Below are positions 20,060 through 29,947 of a stretch of 64,000 bases of DNA, one piece after another. Source of the stretch: Notolepis coatsorum (Eukaryota; Chordata; Actinopteri; Aulopiformes; Paralepididae). Location: assembly GCA_963971535.1 (NCBI GenBank), contig OZ020599.1:96787776-96851775 (forward strand), given 5' to 3'. The first letter of the stretch is position 1. Every line of letters starts with the position of its first letter. The notes beneath the pieces are model-generated. The model was not told the origin of the DNA, made no database searches, and was given only the letters and a program-made list of their open reading frames with translations. Both the position numbers and the translations under genes were made by a program.

Positions 20060-23000
20060 ATGGACGCGCTGGTGCAGCAGCTTGTACAGGCGAGCATGGA
20101 ACAACAGACCCGGCACGAAGAGGCCCTGCACGAACAGAGGAAACAGACGGGGATGATCCACGCGGAGCTCCAGCGGATGGCCGCTCACCGGCAGGAGGAA
20201 GGGGCCGCCGGGACGCGGCCTAACCCCGGGCGCTTCATCCCCAAGCTGACGGAGCAGGAGGATATAGAAGCCTATCTCCTGGCGTTTGAGCGCACCGCCG
20301 GCCGGGAGGGCTGGCCCGAAGACGACTGGGGGGGACTGCTGGCCCCCTTCCTGTCGGGTAATGCACAAAAGGCCTACCAGGACCTGCCACCGGAGCAAGC
20401 CGGGAACTACACTCGGCTAAAGCAGGAAATTCTGTCCCGGTACGGCCATAGTCTGCAGTCCCGCGCGCAGCGGTTCCATGACTGGGTGTATGACGCACAG
20501 GCCTCCCCGCGCTCCCAGATGCACGACCTGGTCCGCACAAGCCGAGCCTGGCTAATGACCGACCCCGGAGGGCCCACGGTTTTGGAACGGATTGTTATGG
20601 ACCGCTTTGTCAGAGCCCTCCCCTATGACTCGAAGAAGCAGGCGAGTCAAGCGGACCCCCGCTCCGTGGAGCAGCTGGTGAATATTGTGGAGGCCCACCA
20701 GGTAACGCGGGAGTTACTCAAAGGGGGGCGAGGGGAAAAGCCAGAGCGGCCGAGAACAAGGAGGGGTCCCGACGAGCCCAGCCCAAGGGGCCGGGTAGGG
20801 AACGCAGGTGAGCCCGAACTACCCCGAAGAAGACCGCTGTTCGACCAGGACCAAAGACGCTGCTACGACTGCGGCGAGCCCGGGCATCTCTCGTGGAACT
20901 GCCCAGGCCGGGATGTGTCCATGCCATCGGCGGCAGCTTCAGACCCCCGCGGAAAGACGTGCAACTATGGCGCAGCCTGTTGGGCCCATAAGGAAACATC
21001 GGCGACACTTTTACCCGTGCGCGTCAACGACAAAGATGCCGTAGCGCTCCTGGACTCGGGTAGTGCCATAACGCTGGTTCAGCCTCATTTGGCACACTGC
21101 GACGCAGAGGCTCCGCAAGTGTCAGTGTCCTGTGTGCACGGGGACACAAAGTTGTATCCTACAGCGCCGATCACCCTGACAACCACCAAGGGGGCCTGCT
21201 CGATGACAGCCGGCGTCATACCTAACCTGCCGGTAGCGCTGCTGATTGGTCGAGACTGCCCCCTGTATCGCCAGCTGTGCTCAGCCGTCATCTCCCCGCG
21301 CACCCCACCCTCTACGGGTAAACCGAGGAAGAAGAAAGGGTTACGTCAGCCGAAGGTGTGTGCTCTGAACGTAACGGGGAGTGAGACTGAGACGGCCTCA
21401 GATGTAGGTGACGACGCGCCGGAACCCCTGGATATACCGGGGAGTGAGACAGAGACGGCATCAGGTGTGGGTGACGACGCGCCAGCGCCCCAAGCGGGCC
21501 CCGAGACGGATAACAGTGACGAGGACCCCTTTGCGGAGTTCCCCCAGGCGGACGAGGTGGGGAGGGACCTGGCGGGTCAGTTCGGAACGGCCCAGCTGGA
21601 AGACCCAAACCTAACGCAGGCCCGGGCGAATATCAAGACCATAGATGGAAATCCCGTGGAGGGGGTGAGTAACCTGCCATATCCTCACTTTGCAATAAAA
21701 AGACAATTGCTGTACCAAGTTGTAAAAAAGAATGATGAGGTTAGGGATCTATTGCTGGTACCGAAGTTCTTTATTCCCACTGTACTCCAGCTGGCGCATT
21801 CACATATCCTCGGAGCGCACCTGGGCGTGGACAAAACCATGGAGCGCATAAGGGCGCGTTTCCATTGGCCGGGCATGAAGAGAGCGGTAGAGGACTATTG
21901 CCGGAGCTGCCCAGAGTGTCAACGAGCAGCACCAAAGGTACAATATAAAAGTCCTCTGATCCCGCTGCCCATCATTGAGACCCCATTCTCGAGAATTGCC
22001 CTCGACGTAGTGGGCCCTCTAGTTAAATCGTCCCGAGGCCACCAGTATATACTGGTAATCATAGATTATGCTACCCGTTACCCCGAAGCCATCCCGTTAC
22101 GCACGGTGACGGCCAAAATTGTGGCACGGGAGCTCTTTCATTTGTTTAGTCGGGTGGGAATTGCCGACTCTATTCTCACGGATCAGGGCTCGTGCTTTAT
22201 GTCGCGGGTCATGAAGGAAATGTGCAAACTAATGAAAGTGGAACAGCTACGAACCTCCATCTACCATCCACAGACGGATGGACTGTGCGAGCGCTTTAAC
22301 AAGACCCTGAAAAGCATGCTAAGGAAGGTGATGGAGAAGGATGGGAAGAATTGGGATCAGTTGTTGCCCTTTCTGATGTTCTCTGTGCGTGAGGTCCCAC
22401 AGGCCTCCACTGGCTTCTCGCCATTTGAGCTGCTCTACGCCCGCAAGCCGCGGGGTCTCCTGGACATCGCAAAGGAGATTTGGGAGGAACAGCCGTCGCC
22501 CCACCGGTCTCTCATAGAGCATGTGCAGGTAATGAGAGACAGGATGAAGGCGCTCTGGCCAGTGGTGAGAGAACACATGCAACAGGCCCAAGACGCACAG
22601 AAGCGCATTTATGACCGGGGCGCACAGCCACGGGAGTTTAATGTGGGGGACCGAGTCCTAGTACTGGTACCGACAGCAGAGTGCAAATTCCTAGCCAAAT
22701 GGCAGGGACCCTACGACATAATCGAGAAAGTGGGTCCCGTCAACTACAAGGTCCACCAGCCCGACCGTAGGAAGCATCGACAGTTATACCATGTTAACCT
22801 GTTGAAGAAATGGCATGCCCGGGATGTGTTGCTCTCGCCCCCCCCTCTTCCCCCTTTTGCGCAGCAGGTGGCAGAGGCGGCCGATGTTCCCATCGGGGAA
22901 CAGTTGTCCCCGACCCAACGGCAGGAGCTTCGGGAGCTGGTCCAACAGAACCGGGACGTGTTCTCGGCCACGCCGGGCCGCACCACATTGGCCCAGCACC

Positions 23001-24445
23001 ACATCATTACCAGCCCGGGAGACAAGGTAAAGTTGAAGCCCTATCGTATCCCAGAGGCAAAAAGAGAGGCAGTCAGAAGAGAAGTGCGGGTCATGCTGGA
23101 GATGGGAGTAATTGAGGAGTCTCATAGCGGGTGGTCCAGTCCTATTGTTTTAGTGCCAAAACCCGACTCAACAACCAGGTTCTGTAATGATTTCAGGAAG
23201 CTTAATGAAATTTCAAAGTTTGACGCCTATCCCATGCCTAGAGTGGATGAGCTCATTGACAGACTGGGCCTGGCCAGATTTATCACGACACTAGACCTAA
23301 CGAAGGGTTATTGGCAAGTCCCTCTGGCCCCCGCCTCAAGGGAGAAGACGGCTTTCTCCACCCCAGATGGGCTGTTCCATTATAAAGTTCTCCCGTTTGG
23401 CCTGCATGGGGCGCCATCTACCTTTCAGAGGCTGATGGACAGAGTACTACGGCCCCATCGGGTGTATGCAGCCGCATATCTCGATGACATTATCATCCAC
23501 TCGTCAGATTGGGACACCCACCTCCAAAAGGTGAGAGCGGTGTTGGGGGCCCTCCGGGAGGCGGGTCTCACCGCCAACCCAAAGAAATGCAGGCTGGGAT
23601 TAGAAGAGGCAGAGTACCTGGGGTTCACAATAGGCCGGGGCAATGTGAAACCGCAGAAGAGGAAGATTGATGCAATAAGGGAGTGGCCTCGCCCTTTAAC
23701 CAAGAAGCAGGTCAGGACATTTAATGGGCTAGCGAGCTATTATAGGAGGTTTATCCCTAACTTTGCTGCTCGCGCTGCTCCCCTCACAGATCTGACCCAG
23801 GCGCGGCGGCCGTTCACGGTGAAGTGGACACCGGAGGCGGAGGCGGCGTTCGAGGACCTCAAGACTGCCCTCTGTTCGGGACCGGTGCTGATCTCCCCGA
23901 ACTACGACAAGGAGATGACGGTACAAACAGACGCATCAGAGGTGGGACTGGGAGCGGTCCTCTCCCAGCAACTGGAGGGTGAGGAACATCCGATTTTATA
24001 TGTGAGCAGGAAGCTGCTGCCACACGAGCGCAACTATTCTGCGGTGGAGCGCGAAGGTCTGGCAATTAAGTGGGCACTGGAGACGCTCCGCTATTATCTG
24101 CTGGGGAGGCGTTTCACGCTGGTGACGGATCACGCCCCCCTAGTCTGGATGGCCAAGACAAAGGGGACCAATGCCAGGGTGACTCGATGGTTTCTGGAGT
24201 TACAGTCATTTAACTTTTCTGTCATTCACAGGTCAGGGGTGGCGCATGGCAACGCAGACGCCCTCTCCAGGAAGGATGCCTGTTGGGCGGCGGACGCTCT
24301 TCCCCGACGGTCGGAGCTGGAGGGGGGGTACTGTGGCAACCCCAAGCCACCCCTGGGCTTGGTGATTGATGGGCGCTATGTGGCGACCCAATGGCTGGGC
24401 GCTGCCCATGTTTGGGCGTCCGCTTCCGGACGCACCTGTCACTAA
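20060..24445 (+). CDS. Gag-Pol polyprotein of the Gmr1-like element (integrase before reverse transcriptase)
   Basis: A single uninterrupted 1461-codon frame; ATG at 20060, stop inside the 3' LTR. Order: SCAN-like gag (about 55-220, with PKLTEQEDIEAYLLAFE and RTSRAWLMTD), CCHC knuckle CYDCGEPGHLSWNC (~268), aspartic protease ALLDSGSAITLV (~327), then integrase: HHCC zinc finger (~579-625) and DDE core with D ~648, D ~708 and E ~744 (35 residues between the last two), a GPY-type module (KWQGPYDIIEKVG, ~880), then reverse transcriptase with YLDDII (~1138), and RNase H (QTDASEVGLGAVL, ~1290). Placing integrase upstream of RT is the defining trait of Gmr1-like Gypsy elements; normal Gypsy has it last. 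No frameshift or stop, so it could encode active enzymes. Confidence 0.96.
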   Translation: MDALVQQLVQASMEQQTRHEEALHEQRKQTGMIHAELQRMAAHRQEEGAAGTRPNPGRFIPKLTEQEDIEAYLLAFERTAGREGWPEDDWGGLLAPFLSGNAQKAYQDLPPEQAGNYTRLKQEILSRYGHSLQSRAQRFHDWVYDAQASPRSQMHDLVRTSRAWLMTDPGGPTVLERIVMDRFVRALPYDSKKQASQADPRSVEQLVNIVEAHQVTRELLKGGRGEKPERPRTRRGPDEPSPRGRVGNAGEPELPRRRPLFDQDQRRCYDCGEPGHLSWNCPGRDVSMPSAAASDPRGKTCNYGAACWAHKETSATLLPVRVNDKDAVALLDSGSAITLVQPHLAHCDAEAPQVSVSCVHGDTKLYPTAPITLTTTKGACSMTAGVIPNLPVALLIGRDCPLYRQLCSAVISPRTPPSTGKPRKKKGLRQPKVCALNVTGSETETASDVGDDAPEPLDIPGSETETASGVGDDAPAPQAGPETDNSDEDPFAEFPQADEVGRDLAGQFGTAQLEDPNLTQARANIKTIDGNPVEGVSNLPYPHFAIKRQLLYQVVKKNDEVRDLLLVPKFFIPTVLQLAHSHILGAHLGVDKTMERIRARFHWPGMKRAVEDYCRSCPECQRAAPKVQYKSPLIPLPIIETPFSRIALDVVGPLVKSSRGHQYILVIIDYATRYPEAIPLRTVTAKIVARELFHLFSRVGIADSILTDQGSCFMSRVMKEMCKLMKVEQLRTSIYHPQTDGLCERFNKTLKSMLRKVMEKDGKNWDQLLPFLMFSVREVPQASTGFSPFELLYARKPRGLLDIAKEIWEEQPSPHRSLIEHVQVMRDRMKALWPVVREHMQQAQDAQKRIYDRGAQPREFNVGDRVLVLVPTAECKFLAKWQGPYDIIEKVGPVNYKVHQPDRRKHRQLYHVNLLKKWHARDVLLSPPPLPPFAQQVAEAADVPIGEQLSPTQRQELRELVQQNRDVFSATPGRTTLAQHHIITSPGDKVKLKPYRIPEAKREAVRREVRVMLEMGVIEESHSGWSSPIVLVPKPDSTTRFCNDFRKLNEISKFDAYPMPRVDELIDRLGLARFITTLDLTKGYWQVPLAPASREKTAFSTPDGLFHYKVLPFGLHGAPSTFQRLMDRVLRPHRVYAAAYLDDIIIHSSDWDTHLQKVRAVLGALREAGLTANPKKCRLGLEEAEYLGFTIGRGNVKPQKRKIDAIREWPRPLTKKQVRTFNGLASYYRRFIPNFAARAAPLTDLTQARRPFTVKWTPEAEAAFEDLKTALCSGPVLISPNYDKEMTVQTDASEVGLGAVLSQQLEGEEHPILYVSRKLLPHERNYSAVEREGLAIKWALETLRYYLLGRRFTLVTDHAPLVWMAKTKGTNARVTRWFLELQSFNFSVIHRSGVAHGNADALSRKDACWAADALPRRSELEGGYCGNPKPPLGLVIDGRYVATQWLGAAHVWASASGRTCH

Positions 24446-24701
24446 ATACCCATCAGAGTGATTACCTGATTAGCGAATCACGGCGCGGTGCGCCTGTTGG
24501 AGAGGGGGGACTTAATGGAGCCGAGGAGCCTCCTCTCAGTCCCCCGTAGCAGCGCAAGGCAAAAGGCCACAGAGCGGAGACGCCGCCCGGCCGACAGCAA
24601 ACCGTTATTATTTGATTAAGAAAATAAAGAGTATGATTTTGGGAACTGCAACCTGTCTGTGTGTTGTTTATTCTGCCACCCCTACACCTGGAATTGCCAC
24701 A
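24332..24701 (+). repeat. 3' LTR of the Gmr1-like element
   Basis: 370 bp, identical by eye to the 5' LTR. The polyprotein stop lies ~110 bp inside it. Confidence 0.95.
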
Positions 24702-24834
24702 ATATGTATATTTGTATATGCATGTATGTGTGTGTGTGTGTGTACTGTGTATATTTGGTCACAGGCCTGGACTGGTAATCTGGCATACCAGGCATTTTCC
24801 CGATGGGCCGACACATCCTTGGGCCGTTATAATT

Positions 24835-25172
<338 letters not shown>

Positions 25173-25236
25173 GCCCCCCCCTTCTCTCTCACCTGTTTCT
25201 CGTGTAAGAACAGATGCCGCTCAGAGCAAAAAATAA

Positions 25237-25453
25237 AAATGGATAAAGAGAAGAAGCGTAAGGGGGGTGCGGAGAAATTGCATGAAATCTAGAGGCGGAT
25301 GCTGCCAAATGTACTAAAATAACAGGAATGTTTGCTGCAGCTTCAACGTCATCATCCACAGTAGTGCAGCAACAGCCTCAGGTGGCCCACTGCCAGGCAG
25401 ACACAGGCAGTGGAGCAGGGCCAAGGGACAGAGTGAGCAGGAGGAGCCTGAGG
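25237..25453 (+). pseudogene. hAT-type transposase 5' exon relic
   Basis: Starts MDKEKKRKGGAEKLHE, then stops after a frameshift. In another frame it continues DAAKCTKITGMFAAASTSSS. The lysine-rich start followed by AAKC and GMFA resembles the N-terminus of fish hAT (zinc-finger MYM-like) transposases. At least one frameshift and no downstream domain. Confidence 0.55.
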
Positions 25454-25738
25454 TAGTGTGTGTGTGTGCCATGCCATGATGATTAATTCAATTAATGTCG
25501 ATAATAATATGAATGATAACATACTCGTCAACTACTGCTGGTGGTCTCTCAGTCAGTCAATGTCAAATAGTGCAGCATAAGCTATTGGCATTGTTTTTGT
25601 AGCTAATGCAGTTAACTAGCTAACGTTATTTTGTCAGCATCGCATTAAGCTAAGCCCATGTTGCTGTGAGTGACCTGACCTAGGGCCATATCGTATCATC
25701 ATAATGTTATTTAAAAAATCATTAGGATAAGAGTTCCC

Positions 25739-25835
25739 TTGATACAGTACGGCTCAATACAAAGGGGATGCAGACCAGAGAAAGACTTTAGTCTTGTTTA
25801 CACCAGGGTCCCCCATTTTCAATTCATCAGGACAT
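25739..25835 (-). repeat. LINE family 1 3'-UTR fragment
   Basis: GATACAGTACGGCTCAATAC and GGGGATGCAGACCAGAGAAA match the reverse complement of the LINE tail at 61380-61500. Confidence 0.7.
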
Positions 25836-25846
25836 TATGGGGGGTG

Positions 25847-25883
25847 GTGTGTGTGTGTGTGTACTGTACTGTGTATATTTGTT

Positions 25884-25939
<56 letters not shown>

Positions 25940-26072
25940 ATTGTTCATGTGTGTGTGTGTGTATATTTTTTCATGTGTCTGTGTGTGTGTGTGTACTGTG
26001 TATATTTGTTCATGTGTGTGTGTGTACTGTGTATATTTGTTCATGTGTGTGTGTGTACTGTGTATATTTGTT

Positions 26073-26107
<35 letters not shown>

Positions 26108-26138
26108 TTGTTCATGTGTGTGTGTGTGTATATTTTTT

Positions 26139-26192
<54 letters not shown>

Positions 26193-26239
26193 GTGTATAT
26201 TTGTTCATGTGTGTGCGTGGTGTACTGTGTATATTTGTT

Positions 26240-26286
<47 letters not shown>

Positions 26287-26339
26287 GTGTGTGTGTGTGT
26301 GTGTTACTGCAGCAGTGGGGGGGGGGGGGGGGGGGGGGG
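25847..26339. repeat. TG microsatellite cluster ending in a G tract
   Basis: Many (TG)n runs with TATATTTGTTCA spacers, ending in G23 at 26317-26339, only 18 bp from the asic1 exon's splice donor. Open frames here are low-complexity. Confidence 0.93.
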
Positions 26340-26356
26340 CAGGCGCCTCTTCTTAC

Positions 26357-26413
26357 CCAGAGCAGGATCAGCACATTCCTTGTACAGCTCAGGGGTGCAG
26401 TACGGAGCATCGC
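26357..26413 (-). CDS. asic1: asic1 57-bp exon
   Basis: Encodes [20 protein letters not shown] across the junctions, matching the ASIC1 extracellular segment DAPYCTP. Acceptor TGCAG before 26413; donor GTAAGA from 26356. The G23 tract lies 18 bp inside the downstream intron. Confidence 0.95.
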
Positions 26414-27469
26414 CTGCAGAGCAAAGCAACAGACTCATAAGAAACATGTGCATTAAAATATAACTATCATTTGTGGCTCATATCTGGGTTCTACGTCATT
26501 TGTAATAGTCTTGATATGAGTTCATATCAGACCTTTTGTTCAATAGGCGTTTCTATTTGTGTAGTTGGTTTATCATTATTTCCCCGCTATTTTGCACTGA
26601 GTCATCACTTACATACTTTTCCAGTGTTTTTGACTATTTACATAGTCAATACAATGTTGTTCAGCCTCACAATGCTATTGGATAGTAAATGTGTTTATAG
26701 GTCCCACATTCTGGCCTCTGAAGTTGATAATGTCAATTTAATTTGGGCCTTACATGGTTGGAAGTCTATGGAAGCGATGAATCAGCACAAAATGGCTACA
26801 AAATATCTCTATAAGGGAAAAGCATGAATAATGGTCTGATGAACTCTTTAGGGTAAGAATTACATGGATCATGCATGTCAAAAAAAGGTAGTAATGCATT
26901 AATTATTTTCTTAATTATTAATGATTACCATTAGAGGGCAGTATGGAGCCACTCGAAACAACTAAACCCAAAATGAAAGCCTCTTCTTGTTGATCATTTT
27001 AAATACACAATCTTGTAAATAGAGATTGGCTGAAAAAGATAATCACTTTGGTGCATGAATTAGTAGATTTCAACTACAATAAATACTTTCTCTTGGGTAT
27101 TTCCTGGTTGTTAAATAGTAAATACTTCAACTACAAACATAATACACTACAAACCTTTTTATTTTATTTCAAGAAATCTTGCCAAGCCTAATTTTGCCAC
27201 AATATCTTACTTGGTTCAAGCACATTTGCTCAAAACTCATTTTTATTTCTTATTTTTGCAGCAGTGCACAGAGTTCTCTCTCCTGATTGGTACTGAGACC
27301 TATGTTACTGACCAAACACACTATATCAGTGATGTCTGTCGGAATGTAGAGCTATTGTTATAACATGTAGAGCACTTGTTTGAACCAAATAGTACCTTAA
27401 GTACCTTTTCTAAGTTTAAAATAACAAAACATCTGATAATTCTCCATGTTGTCCACCAGGGGTCCCTAC
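26414..27469. other. asic1 intron without recognised elements
   Basis: 1056-bp intron, A/T-rich, no recognised repeat. Confidence 0.5.
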
Positions 27470-27620
27470 CGGGCATGTGCACCATGCGGCAGTTGCAGTT
27501 GTCCACCAGGTAGCGAGTTTCACAGTCTATACGACAGGCCGTGATGCTGTAACTGTCAAAGAAGTCCGAGTCCATCGGAGATACCTTACAGTCTCCCCAG
27601 GGCGGAGGCAGGTATATCAG
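27470..27620 (-). CDS. asic1: asic1 extracellular-domain exon
   Basis: A 151-bp exon encoding [40 protein letters not shown] and [18 protein letters not shown] and RIDCETRYL are hallmark ASIC motifs, and the DFFDSYSIT form matches ASIC1 rather than ASIC2 (DFFPVYSIT). Acceptor CCAG before 27620; donor GTAGGG from 27469. Phase 0 in, phase 1 out. The upstream intron (27621-57378) is ~29.8 kb and packed with transposons. Confidence 0.96.
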
Positions 27621-27668
27621 CTGGAACAAACACAGTAAAGTCACAGTGAATGTCACGGAATAGTGACT

Positions 27669-27852
27669 TTAACCCTTTCACTACCAAACTACAGAAGGTT
27701 AACCTTTTACTACCACACTACAGACGGATAACCTTTTGTAGTGTGGTTGTGAAAGGGTTAATACTTTGTCTTGTGGCAGTGAAAGGGTTAACCTTCTGTA
27801 TTGTCGCAGTGAAAGGCTTAACCCTTTGGTAGTGTGGTAGTGAAAAGGTTAA
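27669..27852. repeat. TTAA-bounded palindromic repeat, locus 2
   Basis: Starts TTAACCCTTTCACTACCAAA and ends TAGTGAAAAGGTTAA. Two forward units, then four reverse units of about 30 bp, each joined by TTAA or ATAA. Same layout as 8205-8357 and the repeat flanking the DIRS element. Confidence 0.8.
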
Positions 27853-28184
27853 TGTTCCGTTCCTCCGCAGTACAGTTCTGCCTCTGTAACGGGGAAGCCC
27901 GTGAGTCCATCCACAGTCACAGAAACAGGGGTGTTGACAAGTGACTGTGGCATTACGGGCTGGTAAGTTAAACTCACTTCCTCATAATAGGGTTAACAGA
28001 CGCATAGGTACGGTACATAGGGGTGAATTCACTTCTTAGTGCAGCGGCCTGTGTCGTCGCCCGCGGTGCGGGAGCATCCCCTGTTCGACTCCCCCTCGGG
28101 ACATTAACATTTAACATCAACACAACGCAGACCAATATGATCCGTCACACCTCCCTTTGTTACCGTAGAAACATAAATGGTAAA

Positions 28185-28413
28185 TGGTGCATTTATGTAG
28201 CACTTTCATCCAAAGCGCTTTACAATTTGTTCCTCACATTTTTACCCATTCACTCACACATTCACACACTGACGGCGGAGGCGACCGTGCAAGGTGGTGA
28301 CCTGCTCATCGGGAGCAGTTTAGGGGTTAAGTGTCCAGGACACTTCGACACGCTGCCCGGGAGGAGTGGGAATCCAACTGGGAACCTCCGGATTACCAGA
28401 CGACTGCTCTATC
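28185..28413 (+). repeat. Interspersed repeat interrupted by a hAT-like element
   Basis: GTGCATTTATGTAGCACTTT...CCAAAGCGCTTTACAATTTG...ACCAGACGACTGCTCTATC. It resumes at 42295 (GCTCTATCTCCCGAGCCACT). Common fish repeat; related partial copy at 826-975. Confidence 0.7.
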
Positions 28414-28556
28414 CAGTGGCGGCTCTACCACTAGGGGCGCTCGGGCGCCGCCCCCCCTCAGCTCCTACCCTGGTTATATGAGAGAACAAGAAAAATAAGT
28501 TTTTAGTTTTTAGTTTTAAAGCCCTATAAATAATATAAACATGTTTAAAATTAATA

Positions 28557-29762
28557 TGTGCTGAAGGGTCTGCAATTAGGTAAAATTAGACCTAAAATAA
28601 TCCCCCTTTAAGTTAATATGTGGGAGTTAAGTTATTATTTACCACATAATGTTACACTGTCTGCCTATTGATGGCATCTCAGGTTATATGACGGTGCTGC
28701 CATCTAGTGGGCCAGAGGTGGTAGTGTTCCCTCGTATCTGCGTCACTTCCTCTAATGAGCTTGTTGACGTTGAACTTGACCGGACACCCAGCGAGAGCAG
28801 ACGTACACCCAGCGTTGCTCTCGTTAACGTTATAGTTTGACGGTGACCAAGTATGTAAAGTGGCTTACCAAGCGGACATTATACCACCAAGAGAGAGTGA
28901 GTTTTAGTACCCAGCTAATTTGATGTTTAGTAAACGTCTGGGATTAGCATATTACAGCGGACTATAGTATTCCCCATCTATCGTTACCAGTTAGCCGAAG
29001 CTAGCTAGCTCGGCGCTAATACCTAAAGTAGCTTCGGCTCATGCTTCGATAGCTGCTCTATACTGGACATATCAGTCGATATATAACACAGACCAGAGAA
29101 CATTTAGATAGGGTCTGTGTCGCTGTAAAAGGACACAACTAGTCCTAAGAAGTAGCCATAGCAGTAGCCTGTGGTACAGAGGGGACCAGCGTGTCTGCAG
29201 CAGCTGTCGGCGTGCGCCGTGCAGCACCACGGAGCGGAGCGAGACACTCGGATCCACCACAGCGGTGCATCTGGTCTGCAGGAGCAGACTGGTGGCGCCT
29301 ATTGGACCGGGCAGCGTCTTCCCGCCCTCATCACCACGCAGCGGTCTACTACTCCTCATCACAGAACTCATCCGGGTCCTTTTCTCACCCCCCAGGATTA
29401 TTAACTCTCTCCATCTCTCTCATCCTGCAGAGGGAATTGTTCCTCTGACAGTGGTAACCGCGGCAACGTTTGGCCAGAACACTTTAATAGAACTATTTGG
29501 GCGCCCATCTAAATTTAGTAATAGTATTTAATTAGGCATTGTGTAACGTGATAACAATATTTTGTATGTATCTTTTTTCCCCTTTTTTGCTTATATAAAA
29601 GCATTATGATTCAAACAGTTTCCTCGCTCTTTCTAGTTTAGGTGACTCCATTTTAAGTTATTCACTCAGTTGTGTATTTGGTACAATTAGTTTAAGAGTT
29701 AAGGCATCCTACCACACCCCCTAAGGTGATAATTATATACAGTCCTCTAAGCTCCCGCACAA
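28557..29762 (+). repeat. 5' LTR of the BEL element
   Basis: Begins TGTGCTGAAGGG, ends CTCCCGCACAA. Small open frames within it (up to 99 codons) recur in the 3' LTR and are not taken as genes. Confidence 0.93.
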
Positions 29763-29947
29763 TTTGGTCCTTCGAACCGGATTTAAACCAGATAGGATGT
29801 CACGAAAGAGCGAGGTAGGTTCAAAGGGTCCCCCCCCCCTTCCCTGAAGGGAAGACACGTGCTCCTAGGGAGCGTAGATTACCCTCCCGACTAGATGACT
29901 GTGTCCTGGGTACACCCAGTAGCCCTAGTTCGGAGAGCAATCAGCAT

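Larger units (their letters stand above)
19543..24701 (+). mobile_element. Full-length Gmr1-like Gypsy LTR retrotransposon
   Basis: A 5159-bp element with 370-bp LTRs at 19543-19912 and 24332-24701 (TGTGGCAACC...ATTGCCACA). The LTRs appear identical base for base, implying very recent insertion. ATAT flanks both sides (19539-19542, 24702-24705), a plausible 4-bp target duplication. The leader carries TGGTGGAGAATGCGGGC one base after the LTR (putative primer site, tRNA unassigned). The purine-rich GGAGGGGGGG precedes the 3' LTR. One gag-pol frame fills the body. Antisense to asic1, in an intron. Confidence 0.97.

Noticed and set aside
28035-28110. Possible tRNA-like SINE head (GTTCGACTCC)
   Set aside because: It has a B-box-like word but no convincing A box, tail or second copy in the window.
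29072-29531. Small open frames in the BEL LTR
   Set aside because: They occur identically in both LTRs and match no family. LTRs of this type are not expected to encode protein.
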